Assembly (NCBI GenBank): GCA_050011415.1
Contig: JBEKJD010000022.1
Coordinates: 1 to 26,525 of the forward strand
Length of the DNA: 26,525 bases
Direction of reading: 5' to 3'
Origin: JADFXI01 sp050011415
Lineage (GTDB): Bacteria > Nitrospirota > Thermodesulfovibrionia > Thermodesulfovibrionales > Dissulfurispiraceae
Position numbers and translations under genes: made by a program. The notes beneath the pieces were generated by a model. The model was not told the DNA's origin and did not search any database. It was given only the letters and a program-made list of their open reading frames with translations. This document shows positions 1 to 7,650 of the stretch, piece after piece. Numbering within the stretch: position 1 is the stretch's first letter; the number at the start of each line of letters is the position of its first letter.

Positions 1-1256
1 TCCCCTTTTTTGATGTTCTCGACAACATCAAGACCCCACTGATACATGGAATCAGCAACCATTTTGCACTCAAGCGCTCTTGCGGCAATTCTTCCGATCA
101 CTCCCAAAAGCACCTGGGGCTGGCCGGCGTGGCCGATAGCGCCCAAGGCGTAATTAATAAGTTTTTGGGCTGTTGGCTGACCTGATGCATACGCAACGAG
201 CATCCTTGCGAGCGCGCCGACTTCCATAGGCTTGTTCTTCAGTCTCGGGGCTTTGGCCCATGTATATTTCTTAGTCTCGTCATAACCGCTATATTCGGGC
301 TCAGTCACTCCAACAGCAGGATTAAGCGGTTTTGAATCCTTGTACCAGCTGTGAGAAACATGCTCTGTTACATCCTCTGGTTTTGGTTCGTGCACCTTTG
401 GAAAGTCTTCTGCAAAAATCGCCCCTCTGGGCAGAAGCCTCTTCTTCGGGTCAAAAGACGCATCCTCAAAAACTCCCCATGAAAGGAAATTCGCATGCCC
501 TTTGGCAACCCCTGCATAATCCAGGTAATAAGGAGCCACAGCCAGGACATCCGTAATAAACACATTATCTATCCAGTTCTGAAGCTCTTTTACCCTGAAA
601 AGATAATCTTTCATGTCCTCTACAGTCGGGACGTGAGTTACTCCTCCCGGAGGGCTGGTCATCGTCATAGGCATCCTTCCGCCAAAAATAGCGCTGACCT
701 GAGCGGCCTTTGCCTGCATCTCAAGGGCCTCAAGATAGTGTGCAACAGCCAGGAGATTTATATCAGGCGGCAGTTTGTATGCAGGATGTCCCCAATATGC
801 ATTTGCAAAAGGTCCGAGCTGCTTTGATTCCACGAAAGACTTGAGTTTTTCCTGGACCTTTTTCAGAGAGGCCTCTTTCGGCTGGGCCTTAAGAGCAGAT
901 ACAACATCAACGTAATCAAGCGCTGTCAGGTGATAGAACCACAGTATATGGGAATGGACGAACTGGGCGCCCTCAATTATATTTCTGATCAGTCTTCCAT
1001 TAGCCGGCGGTTTCACCTTAAAGGCGTCATCCATACTCATGGAAGACGTGTGGCCATGAGATGTGGGACATACGCCGCAGATTCTCTGTGTGAGGTGCCA
1101 TGCATCCCGCGGGTCCCTTCCCTGCAGAATTATTTCAAATCCTCTGAAAAGTGTGCCTGAGGTCCAGGCGTCCTTGACCTTGCCGCCTTCAATTTCGACA
1201 TCCAGTTTGAGATGCCCTTCTATTCTCGTCATAGGATCAATTGTTAGTCTTGCCAT
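1..1256 (-). CDS. [NiFe] hydrogenase large subunit, group 1 (partial, C-terminus beyond window)
   Basis: The catalytic subunit that carries the Ni-Fe(CN)2CO centre and takes up or releases H2. The reading frame is open from ATG at 1256 to the left window edge, giving about 418 residues. The N-terminus has the family signature DPMTRIEGH, and the first nickel-binding motif RICGVC is followed by PTSHGH. The second motif (DPCxxCxxH) and the C-terminal extension removed during maturation lie outside the window. The start codon overlaps the stop of the small-subunit gene (TAATG, sharing base 1256), so the two are translationally coupled. Because the partner has a Tat signal, the pair should be exported together and face the periplasm. 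Group 1 is well supported, but I could not assign the subgroup (1a to 1i). Confidence 0.95.
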   Translation of the reverse strand, partial: MARLTIDPMTRIEGHLKLDVEIEGGKVKDAWTSGTLFRGFEIILQGRDPRDAWHLTQRICGVCPTSHGHTSSMSMDDAFKVKPPANGRLIRNIIEGAQFVHSHILWFYHLTALDYVDVVSALKAQPKEASLKKVQEKLKSFVESKQLGPFANAYWGHPAYKLPPDINLLAVAHYLEALEMQAKAAQVSAIFGGRMPMTMTSPPGGVTHVPTVEDMKDYLFRVKELQNWIDNVFITDVLAVAPYYLDYAGVAKGHANFLSWGVFEDASFDPKKRLLPRGAIFAEDFPKVHEPKPEDVTEHVSHSWYKDSKPLNPAVGVTEPEYSGYDETKKYTWAKAPRLKNKPMEVGALARMLVAYASGQPTAQKLINYALGAIGHAGQPQVLLGVIGRIAARALECKMVADSMYQWGLDVVENIKKG

Positions 1257-2362
1257 TATTTTTTACCTCCCTCATCTTTACCCTTCATCCTTCCTGTTGC
1301 AGCAGACCCCATTGCATGAACTGCGATGCCTGCAACGGTCACAACTGCCGCAGCCGCGCCGATTTTGTCTGCTGTAGATTCGAGGCCGGCCATTTTGACA
1401 TCCGGCAGCCTGTTGTAGAATCCGGCGAATTTGTCAGGCCATCCCGGTTCTGCGCAGCCTATGCATGGACCTCCTGCGCCAATGCACCAGCTGACCCTAC
1501 TGTTATATTTTACCTTTGGACATGCCGAGTATGTCATTGGGCCCTTGCAGCCCATCTTATAAAGACAATATCCAAGGGCTTCTTCCTTCGAGCCGAACTG
1601 CTCTACAAATCTGCCTGCATCGAAATGGGCCCTGCGCTCGCAATTGTCATGAATGGGCTGCCCATAAAACATTTTCGGTCTTCCGACACTGTCGAGGTCA
1701 GGCAGTTTGCCGAGAAGCAGGTAATTAACTATGACGGCGGTGAGGAATTCCACGTTCACGGGACAGAGGTCGAGATTGACAACAGGCTTGTTGATTCCCA
1801 ACTTCTTGAGAGCTTCAGTTACGCCTATTATCTGCGATGGATTCGGCGCTGCGGCAGGCACGCCTCCGGATGTTGCACAGCTTCCAACTGCAAGTATCGC
1901 CACTGCCGGGCCTGCATTTTCTTTGAGAATATCCAACATCTCTTTGCCTGAAATGGTGCCGTGTCCTTTCTTGGTAGGCACACCGCCTTCCACAACGAGA
2001 ATATATCCGCCTTCCTTCTGGGAGTTGGCGAGTATTTCTTCAGCTTGTTTGCCGGCAGCAGCCATAATCGTTTCATTGTAGTCAAGACTAAGCACATCAA
2101 GGACCAGGTCGCCTGCATTTGGATATGTAGCTTTGATAAGCGCTTCCGTACACCCGGAATCCGAAGCAAAATTAATCCAGACAACAGGAGGCCTTTTTGA
2201 GGCTTTTTCTATTGCAGCAGCTATCTTTGGGACATACAACTCCGACAAACCGAGGAGAGCTGCTGTGGCACTGCAATACTTCAGGAAATCCCTTCTGCTG
2301 ACACCGCGAAACTCAACCGCATCGAGAAACTGTTTGCTGATTCCATCATCGTTCTCTGCCAT
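1256..2362 (-). CDS. [NiFe] hydrogenase small subunit, Tat-exported, with Asp at a proximal-cluster position
   Basis: The electron-transfer subunit, 368 residues. A twin-arginine signal (SRRDFLK, residues 22-28) precedes a hydrophobic stretch. Near the C-terminus a hydrophobic helix (about 333-352) should anchor the complex to the membrane, as in uptake hydrogenases. Cluster ligands visible: proximal C71, C162 and C200, with Asp68 where the first Cys of the usual CxGC motif is expected; distal H238, C241, C266 and C272; medial C281, C293, C300 and C303. C293 replaces the proline typical of [3Fe-4S] enzymes, so the medial cluster is probably [4Fe-4S]. A strong Shine-Dalgarno (GGGAGGAAG) lies just before the ATG at 2362. 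The gene is the first of the operon. It probably feeds H2 electrons to a cytochrome or quinone partner encoded further left. Confidence 0.95.
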   Translation of the reverse strand: MAENDDGISKQFLDAVEFRGVSRRDFLKYCSATAALLGLSELYVPKIAAAIEKASKRPPVVWINFASDSGCTEALIKATYPNAGDLVLDVLSLDYNETIMAAAGKQAEEILANSQKEGGYILVVEGGVPTKKGHGTISGKEMLDILKENAGPAVAILAVGSCATSGGVPAAAPNPSQIIGVTEALKKLGINKPVVNLDLCPVNVEFLTAVIVNYLLLGKLPDLDSVGRPKMFYGQPIHDNCERRAHFDAGRFVEQFGSKEEALGYCLYKMGCKGPMTYSACPKVKYNSRVSWCIGAGGPCIGCAEPGWPDKFAGFYNRLPDVKMAGLESTADKIGAAAAVVTVAGIAVHAMGSAATGRMKGKDEGGKK

Positions 2363-2451
2363 AATTCTTCCTCCCTTATTAATGGGTTTTCATAAAAAAG
2401 CCCGGAAATCCGAATGCTCACAGATTCATTAACACGATTTTTACGCCTGAG

Positions 2452-2479
2452 AATATAACAAATTGTAACATCGTGTCAA
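2452..2479 (-). promoter_or_regulatory. Sigma70-type promoter of the hydrogenase operon
   Basis: On the minus strand a perfect -35 box TTGACA (2474-2479) is followed, after a 16-base spacer, by TATATT (2452-2457). Transcription should begin near 2445, giving an untranslated leader of about 83 bases before the small-subunit start at 2362. No sigma54-type -24/-12 pair, common for hydrogenase operons in Proteobacteria, was seen. The remainder of the 265-base gap up to hypC (2458-2627) shows only a weak imperfect hairpin around 2547-2586. Confidence 0.6.
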
Positions 2480-2627
2480 GGTCATTATATCACTTCTCGG
2501 GAAAGAAGCAAGGCTACTGTAAAAAGGCAAGCTGAAGAAAGCAGTGAAGGGCTTTTCATGAAGCCGAAAATGCCAAGGCAGCCCTGAAATTCAAGGACTT
2601 ACATATTAGACTAAGTTTCGTAATGCC

Positions 2628-2873
2628 CTATCCCGAGGTCTCTTCTTCGGCTTCGAGGGATGCGACAATCTCGCTGAGCAGGTTTAAGGTTTCGGCAGCG
2701 GCGCCTTCGTCCACCTTCTGAATGGCGAACCCGGCATGGACAAGGACATAATCTCCCTTTTCCGCCGGTTCCGGCAAGAGCAGGAGACTTATCTCCCTCC
2801 GGGCGCCGGATACATCTACAGTGGCAATAAGGCCGTTTACGTCAACAATTCTTGAAGGTATCGCTATGCACAT
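2628..2873 (-). CDS. hypC: Hydrogenase maturation chaperone HypC/HybG
   Basis: An 81-residue protein that with HypD carries the Fe(CN)2CO unit and delivers it to the hydrogenase large subunit. The N-terminus MCIAIPSRI is diagnostic: after removal of Met, Cys2 binds the iron unit. The DYVLVHAGFAI motif of the family's OB-fold is at about residues 41-51. The start is set at ATG 2873 because Cys2 must be N-terminal. An in-frame extension upstream to 3029 exists but would bury this cysteine and run into the aconitase gene. The Shine-Dalgarno is poor. It has the same orientation as the hydrogenase operon, about 265 bases upstream of it, but no other hyp gene is in the window. It is divergent from the aconitase gene. 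Confidence 0.93.
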   Translation of the reverse strand: MCIAIPSRIVDVNGLIATVDVSGARREISLLLLPEPAEKGDYVLVHAGFAIQKVDEGAAAETLNLLSEIVASLEAEEETSG

Positions 2874-2949
2874 GACATTACCAAATTCCATTTTACCAGT
2901 TAACGGACGACCATGTCTATCAAACGAGAAAAGAATTGACACCGCTATC

Positions 2950-2978
2950 TTGAATCCTTCGGGAATCTGAAGTATTAT
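2950..2978 (+). promoter_or_regulatory. Putative promoter of the aconitase gene, implying a near-leaderless mRNA
   Basis: TTGAAT (2950-2955), a 17-base spacer and TATTAT (2973-2978) form a good sigma70-type match. Transcription would start near 2985, only about 6 bases before the ATG at 2991. No Shine-Dalgarno precedes that ATG, which fits a leaderless transcript. A separate TTGACA at 2936-2941 has no -10 box at the right distance. Confidence 0.45.
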
Positions 2979-2990
2979 TGAATTAACCTC

Positions 2991-4928
2991 ATGAAAAAGA
3001 ACCTGACTCATAAGATACTGGAAGCCCACCTGGTGGAGGGTCAGTTAATACCCGGCAAAGAGATCGCAATTAAAATCGACCACACCCTGTTGCAGGACGC
3101 AACAGGGACACTCGCCATATTAGAGTTCGAGGCATTGGGACTTGACCGGGTGAAGGTTGAGCTGGCAGCCCAATACGTAGACCATAATCTCCTGCAGACT
3201 GATAACAAGAACGCTGACGATCACAAGTTCCTTCAGACTGCGGCTGCCAGATACGGTATCCATTTCAGTAAGCCGGGCAACGGCGTTTCTCACCAGGTGC
3301 ACATGGAGCGCTTCAGCGTTCCTGGTAAAACGCTTCTCGGCTCTGACAGTCATACCCCGGGGGCCGCAGGCGTCTCCATGCTGGGTATTGGCGCGGGTGG
3401 TCTGGATGTCACACTGGCAATGGCCGGCTACCCTTATTATCTCCCCTGCCCCAAAGTGCTTGGGGTCAACCTCACTGGAAAGCTTCCGGACTGGGTGAGC
3501 GCCAAGGACGTGATCCTCGAGATGCTCCGGCTGTATAACGTCAAGGGATGCGTAGGCAAGATCATTGAGTATTACGGACCGGGAGTCAAATCCCTTTCCG
3601 CCACAGACCGCGAAACCATCGGGAATATGGGCACCGAGACAGGCGCCACAACGTCCGTATTCCCGTCCGATGAGAGGACGCGGGAGTATTTGATCGCCCA
3701 GGGACGCGGGGATGTATGGGCGCCGCTTGCTGCCGATGACGGCGCCGGGTACGATGAACATGCGGAGATAAACCTCTCAAGGCTCGAACCGCTCATTGCA
3801 AAGCCTTCGTCTCCCGGAAATGTAGTTACCGTTCGCGAAGCGGCAGGCACGAAGGTGGATCAGGTTATAGTAGGAAGCAGTGTGAACTCTTCTTTCCGGG
3901 ACCTCATGGTGGCGGCAAGGATGCTCGAAGGCAGACGAGTTCATCCCGAAACTAATTTTCATGTGAATCCCGGAAGCCGTCAGGTGATCGAGAACGTTGC
4001 CCAGGCAGGCGGACTTATGGCGTTCCTCTTGTCAGGTGTGCGTTTGCATGAGCCTGGCTGCCAGGGATGCATCGGCATGGGACAAGCGCCGGGGACCGGA
4101 GAGGTAAGCCTTCGTACATTTCCCCGTAATTTCCCGGGCAGGTCCGGGACCAAAGACGACAAAGTCTATCTCTGCTCTCCTGAAACGGCAACAGCAGCTG
4201 GTTTAAAAGGTGTCATCACTGACCCGCGGAACCTGGCAAAAGAGATGGCGTATCCCCGGATCGAAGACCCGGAAAAATACACTGTTGATGAGAAGTCAAT
4301 TGTATTCCCGTCAGAGGAACTTATAAATACCATCGTGGTGAGAGGACCGAACATTCAGCCTTTGCCGGATATTGCGGCCCTTCCGGAAACAATAGAGGCA
4401 GAGGTAGTCCTGAGAGTGGGAGATAACATCTCGACTGACACAATCATGCCGGCAGGCAACGAGGTTCTCCCTCTTCGTTCGAATATCCGGGCGATCAGCG
4501 AGCATGTTTTCGAGCAGATCGCACCGGATTTTGCCGCAGCATGCAGATCGAAAGGCGCCGCAATTGTGGTCGGCGGCGAGAATTACGGCCAGGGGTCAAG
4601 CAGGGAGCATGCTGCGCTGGCTCCGCGTTATCTCGGCGTCCGCGCGAAGATAGTTAAAAGCTTTGCACGCATCCACAAGTCCAACCTCTGCAATTTCGGC
4701 ATCCTTCCTCTTACTTTTAAAAAGCCTGAAGACTACGAAAAATTAAGCGAAGGCTCAAAAGTAGTGTTCAGGGATGTCCGCAGCCGGATTGAGAGAGGTG
4801 ACATCGAGGTCCCGGTTGAGGTGGATGGATATACAGTCATCACGGTACTTGAAGTGTCCGGCCGGCAGAGAAAACATTTACTGGCCGGAGGGACTTTGAA
4901 TTTTGTTAAAAATGAAATGAGGCAATAG
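2991..4928 (+). CDS. Aconitate hydratase, single-chain 'putative aconitase' type, with Ser at the first cluster-ligand position
   Basis: Interconverts citrate and isocitrate in the TCA cycle. It has 645 residues, the length of the single-chain aconitases related to fused LeuC-LeuD rather than the roughly 890-residue AcnA. The N-terminal [4Fe-4S] domain has HMERFSVPGKTLLGSDSHTPG (split across 104-124), GCQGCIGMGQAPG (C357 and C360) and RNFPGRSG (379-386). The C-terminal swivel domain has GGENYGQGSSREH (528-540) with the active-site Ser and Arg. The usual GSCTNSS motif reads GSSVNSS (295-301), so the first cluster cysteine is Ser297. No Shine-Dalgarno is present; the start is chosen because the N-terminus matches the family. 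It is the first gene of the carbon cluster, divergent from hypC. Function is likely, but the serine leaves activity uncertain. Confidence 0.9.
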   Translation: MKKNLTHKILEAHLVEGQLIPGKEIAIKIDHTLLQDATGTLAILEFEALGLDRVKVELAAQYVDHNLLQTDNKNADDHKFLQTAAARYGIHFSKPGNGVSHQVHMERFSVPGKTLLGSDSHTPGAAGVSMLGIGAGGLDVTLAMAGYPYYLPCPKVLGVNLTGKLPDWVSAKDVILEMLRLYNVKGCVGKIIEYYGPGVKSLSATDRETIGNMGTETGATTSVFPSDERTREYLIAQGRGDVWAPLAADDGAGYDEHAEINLSRLEPLIAKPSSPGNVVTVREAAGTKVDQVIVGSSVNSSFRDLMVAARMLEGRRVHPETNFHVNPGSRQVIENVAQAGGLMAFLLSGVRLHEPGCQGCIGMGQAPGTGEVSLRTFPRNFPGRSGTKDDKVYLCSPETATAAGLKGVITDPRNLAKEMAYPRIEDPEKYTVDEKSIVFPSEELINTIVVRGPNIQPLPDIAALPETIEAEVVLRVGDNISTDTIMPAGNEVLPLRSNIRAISEHVFEQIAPDFAAACRSKGAAIVVGGENYGQGSSREHAALAPRYLGVRAKIVKSFARIHKSNLCNFGILPLTFKKPEDYEKLSEGSKVVFRDVRSRIERGDIEVPVEVDGYTVITVLEVSGRQRKHLLAGGTLNFVKNEMRQ

Positions 4929-4954
4929 ATAATAGGCAACAGGTAGGGTCTTTT

Positions 4955-5080
4955 CGTCATTCCCGTGCTTAAGAGCACCTGCCTAAGGCACCTACTTCTG
5001 GTACTGTTGGTGAAAACGGGAATCCAGTTTTTTCTGGTAATTGCTTACGCTCTGGATACCCGCCTTCGCGGGTATGACGA
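4955..5080 (+). repeat. Dispersed palindromic repeat element (the 'IPAFAGMT' type)
   Basis: About 126 bases between the aconitase and citrate synthase genes. The ends are inverted and nearly identical (CGTCATTCCCG at 4955-4965, CGGGTATGACG at 5069-5079). A perfect 8-base-pair hairpin, ATACCCGC/GCGGGTAT, is at 5056-5075. GGGAATCCAG (about 5018-5027) mirrors CTGGATACCC (5052-5061). This resembles the widespread ATTCCC...GGGAAT intergenic repeats whose translation gives the familiar spurious peptide WIPAFAGMT. The strand is arbitrary. The element separates the first gene from the rest of the cluster and could act as an RNA hairpin or weak terminator. Confidence 0.75.
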
Positions 5081-5124
5081 CTTTTTCCGAGACCTATGAC
5101 CTGAATTATTATTGTGAGGTGACG

Positions 5125-6321
5125 ATGGCGGATGCTGCAAATATAAAGAATATCGGACTGCGTGGTGTAACTGTAGCTGACACGAAAATCAGCGACGTTG
5201 ACGGTAAAAACGGGATACTGATATACCGGGGTTACCGGATCGAGGAGCTTGCCCTGCGCTCTACGTTCGAGGAGACAGCTTATCTGCTTCTCTATGATGC
5301 GCTTCCTACCAATCTGCAATTGGAGGATTTCAAGCAAAGACTGGCTGATTCAAGGAGTGTCCCCGCTTTCATCTTCGACAGTTTCAGACAACTGCCGGTC
5401 AATACCCGGCCCATGGATTTACTCCAGGCATCCATTCCGCTGCTTGCCGTTGATGACCCGGATATTGAGTCCGAAACACGCGAAGCGAATATTGCCAGGG
5501 CAATCAGGCTCATAGCGCAAATCCCGGCCTTGGCAGCCGGCTGGGAACAGATACGTAAAGGCCTCGATCCTTTGCCGCCGGACAATACACTATCCCATGC
5601 CGGTAATTTTTTATGGCAGCTTACCGGCGTGCAGCCTGACGCCGGAACAGCACGCGCTTTCGATACGGCACTTGTTCTCCACGCTGACCATTCTTTCAAT
5701 GCATCCACGTTTGCATGCCGCGAAGTAGTATCCACCCGGGCGCACATGTACGCAGGGGTTGCAGCAGGCGTTGGCGCCCTTTCCGGAAGCCTCCACGGCG
5801 GGGCCAATGCACAAGTTATTAAGATGCTGCTGGAACTCCTGAACGAAAAGGACATTGCCGGATGGGTAAAGAAACAGTTGGACAGCGGCCATAGGATCAT
5901 GGGCATGGGCCATGCAGTTTACAAGACCATGGACCCAAGAGCCCACTTCCTGAAAGACATGTGTTTCAGACTGGGGAAAAAGCTTGGCCAGGAGCACTGG
6001 TGCCTGCTGTCAGCCGCGATCGAAGAAAGCGCAATAGCGGAATTCGAGAGGCGGGGCAAGTTTACGATCAAACCTAATGTCGATTTCTACAGCGCTCCCG
6101 TCTACCACATAATGGGTATCCCGCATGACCTGATGACTCCTGTCTTCGCAATATCAAGAATTGCAGGCTGGACAGCGCACATTATCGAAGAGAAATTCGG
6201 AGAGGCCCAGGAAAAGCCCGCTCTTTACCGGCCCTCGTCCGATTATGTAGGCCATTACTGCGGCAGGACTGGTTGTGTATATGCGCCTATAGAAGAAAGG
6301 CCATCGGTCAAGGAGATATAA
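5125..6321 (+). CDS. gltA: Citrate synthase
   Basis: Condenses oxaloacetate and acetyl-CoA to citrate. It has 398 residues, the size of the compact type II-like or archaeal/Gram-positive form. Catalytic residues are visible: H224 in SLHGGANAQV, H263 in GMGHAVYK and D320 in NVDFYSAPVY. The substrate-binding arginine motif FAISRIAGW is at 341-349, followed by HIIEE. The start is ATG 5125, preceded by GAGGTGAC. An in-frame upstream extension to 5041 is repeat sequence and should not be annotated. The next gene starts 1 base after the stop, so the two are probably co-transcribed. Methylcitrate synthase is possible by family, but the neighbouring aconitase favours citrate. Confidence 0.95.
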   Translation: MADAANIKNIGLRGVTVADTKISDVDGKNGILIYRGYRIEELALRSTFEETAYLLLYDALPTNLQLEDFKQRLADSRSVPAFIFDSFRQLPVNTRPMDLLQASIPLLAVDDPDIESETREANIARAIRLIAQIPALAAGWEQIRKGLDPLPPDNTLSHAGNFLWQLTGVQPDAGTARAFDTALVLHADHSFNASTFACREVVSTRAHMYAGVAAGVGALSGSLHGGANAQVIKMLLELLNEKDIAGWVKKQLDSGHRIMGMGHAVYKTMDPRAHFLKDMCFRLGKKLGQEHWCLLSAAIEESAIAEFERRGKFTIKPNVDFYSAPVYHIMGIPHDLMTPVFAISRIAGWTAHIIEEKFGEAQEKPALYRPSSDYVGHYCGRTGCVYAPIEERPSVKEI

Positions 6322-6322
6322 C

Positions 6323-7648
6323 ATGGCAAACATTAAAACAGCTTCAGCAGCAGGCAGGATCAGAAGGAAGATACAGTCAGTCAATCCTTATACAGGGGAA
6401 GTGATGCAGGAATTCCGTCTCATGACCCAACAGGAGATCAACAGGGAAATGGCCCTTTCCCGGAAAGCATTTTCCGCCTGGCGCTCCGTTCCTTTCGCTG
6501 AGCGTTCGGGCTATGTCAGGAAGTTGGCTGACCATCTCCGGGCGGAGAAACGAACTTATGCGGAACTGATGACAAAGGAAATGGGCAAGGCTGTCAGGGA
6601 ATCACTTGGCGAGATTGAGAAATGCGCATGGCTCTGCGATTATTATGCCGATAATGCTCCGAAGTTCCTTGAGACTGAGCACATAAAGACTGAAGCGGTC
6701 AAGAGTTATATAAGATTCGAGCCCCTGGGTATAGTGCTCGCGATCATGCCGTGGAACTTCCCTTTCTGGCAGGCGTTCCGGTTCGGCGTCCCGTCGATCT
6801 GCGCGGGGAACGTCGTAGTACTGAAACACGCATCCAATGTGCCCGGGTGCGCTCTTGCCATCGAAGATTCGTTCAAAAAAGCCGGATTCCCTGAACATGT
6901 GTTCAAGACGCTGCTCATCGAGGCAGAAGACGCCCTGAATCTCATCGATGTCGACAAGGTCGATGCGGTATCGCTCACAGGAAGCAACAAGGCAGGAGAA
7001 GACGTCGGCGCCCATGCAGGAGGAAAGATCAAGAAGATCGTGCTGGAGCTTGGCGGCTCCGATCCTTTCATTGTGCTTGACGATGCGGTCGTCCATAAGA
7101 AAATAGCTGCGGAGTTCAGGAAACAATTCCTTGCCCGCCTCATGGAACTCAAGGTCGGCGATCCCATGGATGAGTCGACTGATATAGGCCCGGTCGCAAA
7201 GACAGACATCCTCAATGCCCTGAAAAAGCAGCTCAGAGATGCCGCGGCAAAAGGCGCTGAAGTTATTCAGGTAGAGCATCCCCTGAAGAAAGGCCTTTTC
7301 TTTTCTCCCTGTGCAGTATTTAATCCGTCGAAGAATATGAAGATAATGACTGAAGAAGTGTTCGGGCCCATTGCGACCATCATAATCGTGAATGATGATG
7401 ATGAGGCGGTGGAGGTGGCCAACAACACAGAGTTCGGCCTCGGCGCATCAATATGGAGCAGCAGCCATGATCGGGCGGAAAAACTCGCTGCCCGACTGGA
7501 AGCAGGGACTATAGCCATAAACGATATGGTGAAGTCCGACCCCAGGTTGCCCTTCGGCGGAGTTAAAAAATCCGGGTTCGGCAGAGAGCTGTCTCACTAC
7601 GGGCTTAAGGAGTTCGTGAACATCAAAAGTGTTGTGGTGAGAGAGTAG
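6323..7648 (+). CDS. Aldehyde dehydrogenase, succinate-semialdehyde type, lacking the catalytic-cysteine segment
   Basis: Aldehyde dehydrogenase superfamily protein of 441 residues. The NAD(P)-binding half is intact: PWNFPFWQ (143-150), the SLTGS motif (217-221) and the general-base Glu242 in LELGGSDPF. EEVFGP (344-349) and the C-terminal LPFGGVKKSGFGRE (409-422) are also normal. Right after LDDA (252-255), at about base 7087, some 27 residues expected in the family are missing. They include the GQxCxAxxR segment with the nucleophilic cysteine, and the sequence resumes with VVHKKIAAEF. The frame is kept, and no other cysteine sits in a suitable place. Shine-Dalgarno AAGGAG is at 6310-6315. 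It lies 1 base after citrate synthase and 2 bases before the TPP enzyme. It may be inactive, re-purposed or an assembly error. Confidence 0.9.
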   Translation: MANIKTASAAGRIRRKIQSVNPYTGEVMQEFRLMTQQEINREMALSRKAFSAWRSVPFAERSGYVRKLADHLRAEKRTYAELMTKEMGKAVRESLGEIEKCAWLCDYYADNAPKFLETEHIKTEAVKSYIRFEPLGIVLAIMPWNFPFWQAFRFGVPSICAGNVVVLKHASNVPGCALAIEDSFKKAGFPEHVFKTLLIEAEDALNLIDVDKVDAVSLTGSNKAGEDVGAHAGGKIKKIVLELGGSDPFIVLDDAVVHKKIAAEFRKQFLARLMELKVGDPMDESTDIGPVAKTDILNALKKQLRDAAAKGAEVIQVEHPLKKGLFFSPCAVFNPSKNMKIMTEEVFGPIATIIIVNDDDEAVEVANNTEFGLGASIWSSSHDRAEKLAARLEAGTIAINDMVKSDPRLPFGGVKKSGFGRELSHYGLKEFVNIKSVVVRE

Positions 7649-7650
7649 CT

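Noticed and set aside
332..1951. Plus- and minus-strand frames over the hydrogenase region, up to 236 codons
   Set aside because: They are shadows of the large and small hydrogenase subunits, whose motifs are unmistakable on the minus strand.
2363..2627. Sigma54 promoter for the hydrogenase operon
   Set aside because: No GG-N10-GC element was found, whereas a near-consensus TTGACA/TATATT pair is present.
2628..3029. A longer reading frame for HypC starting with GTG at 3029
   Set aside because: It would hide the essential Cys2 of MCIAIPSR and overlap the start of the aconitase gene on the other strand; ATG 2873 is the functional start.
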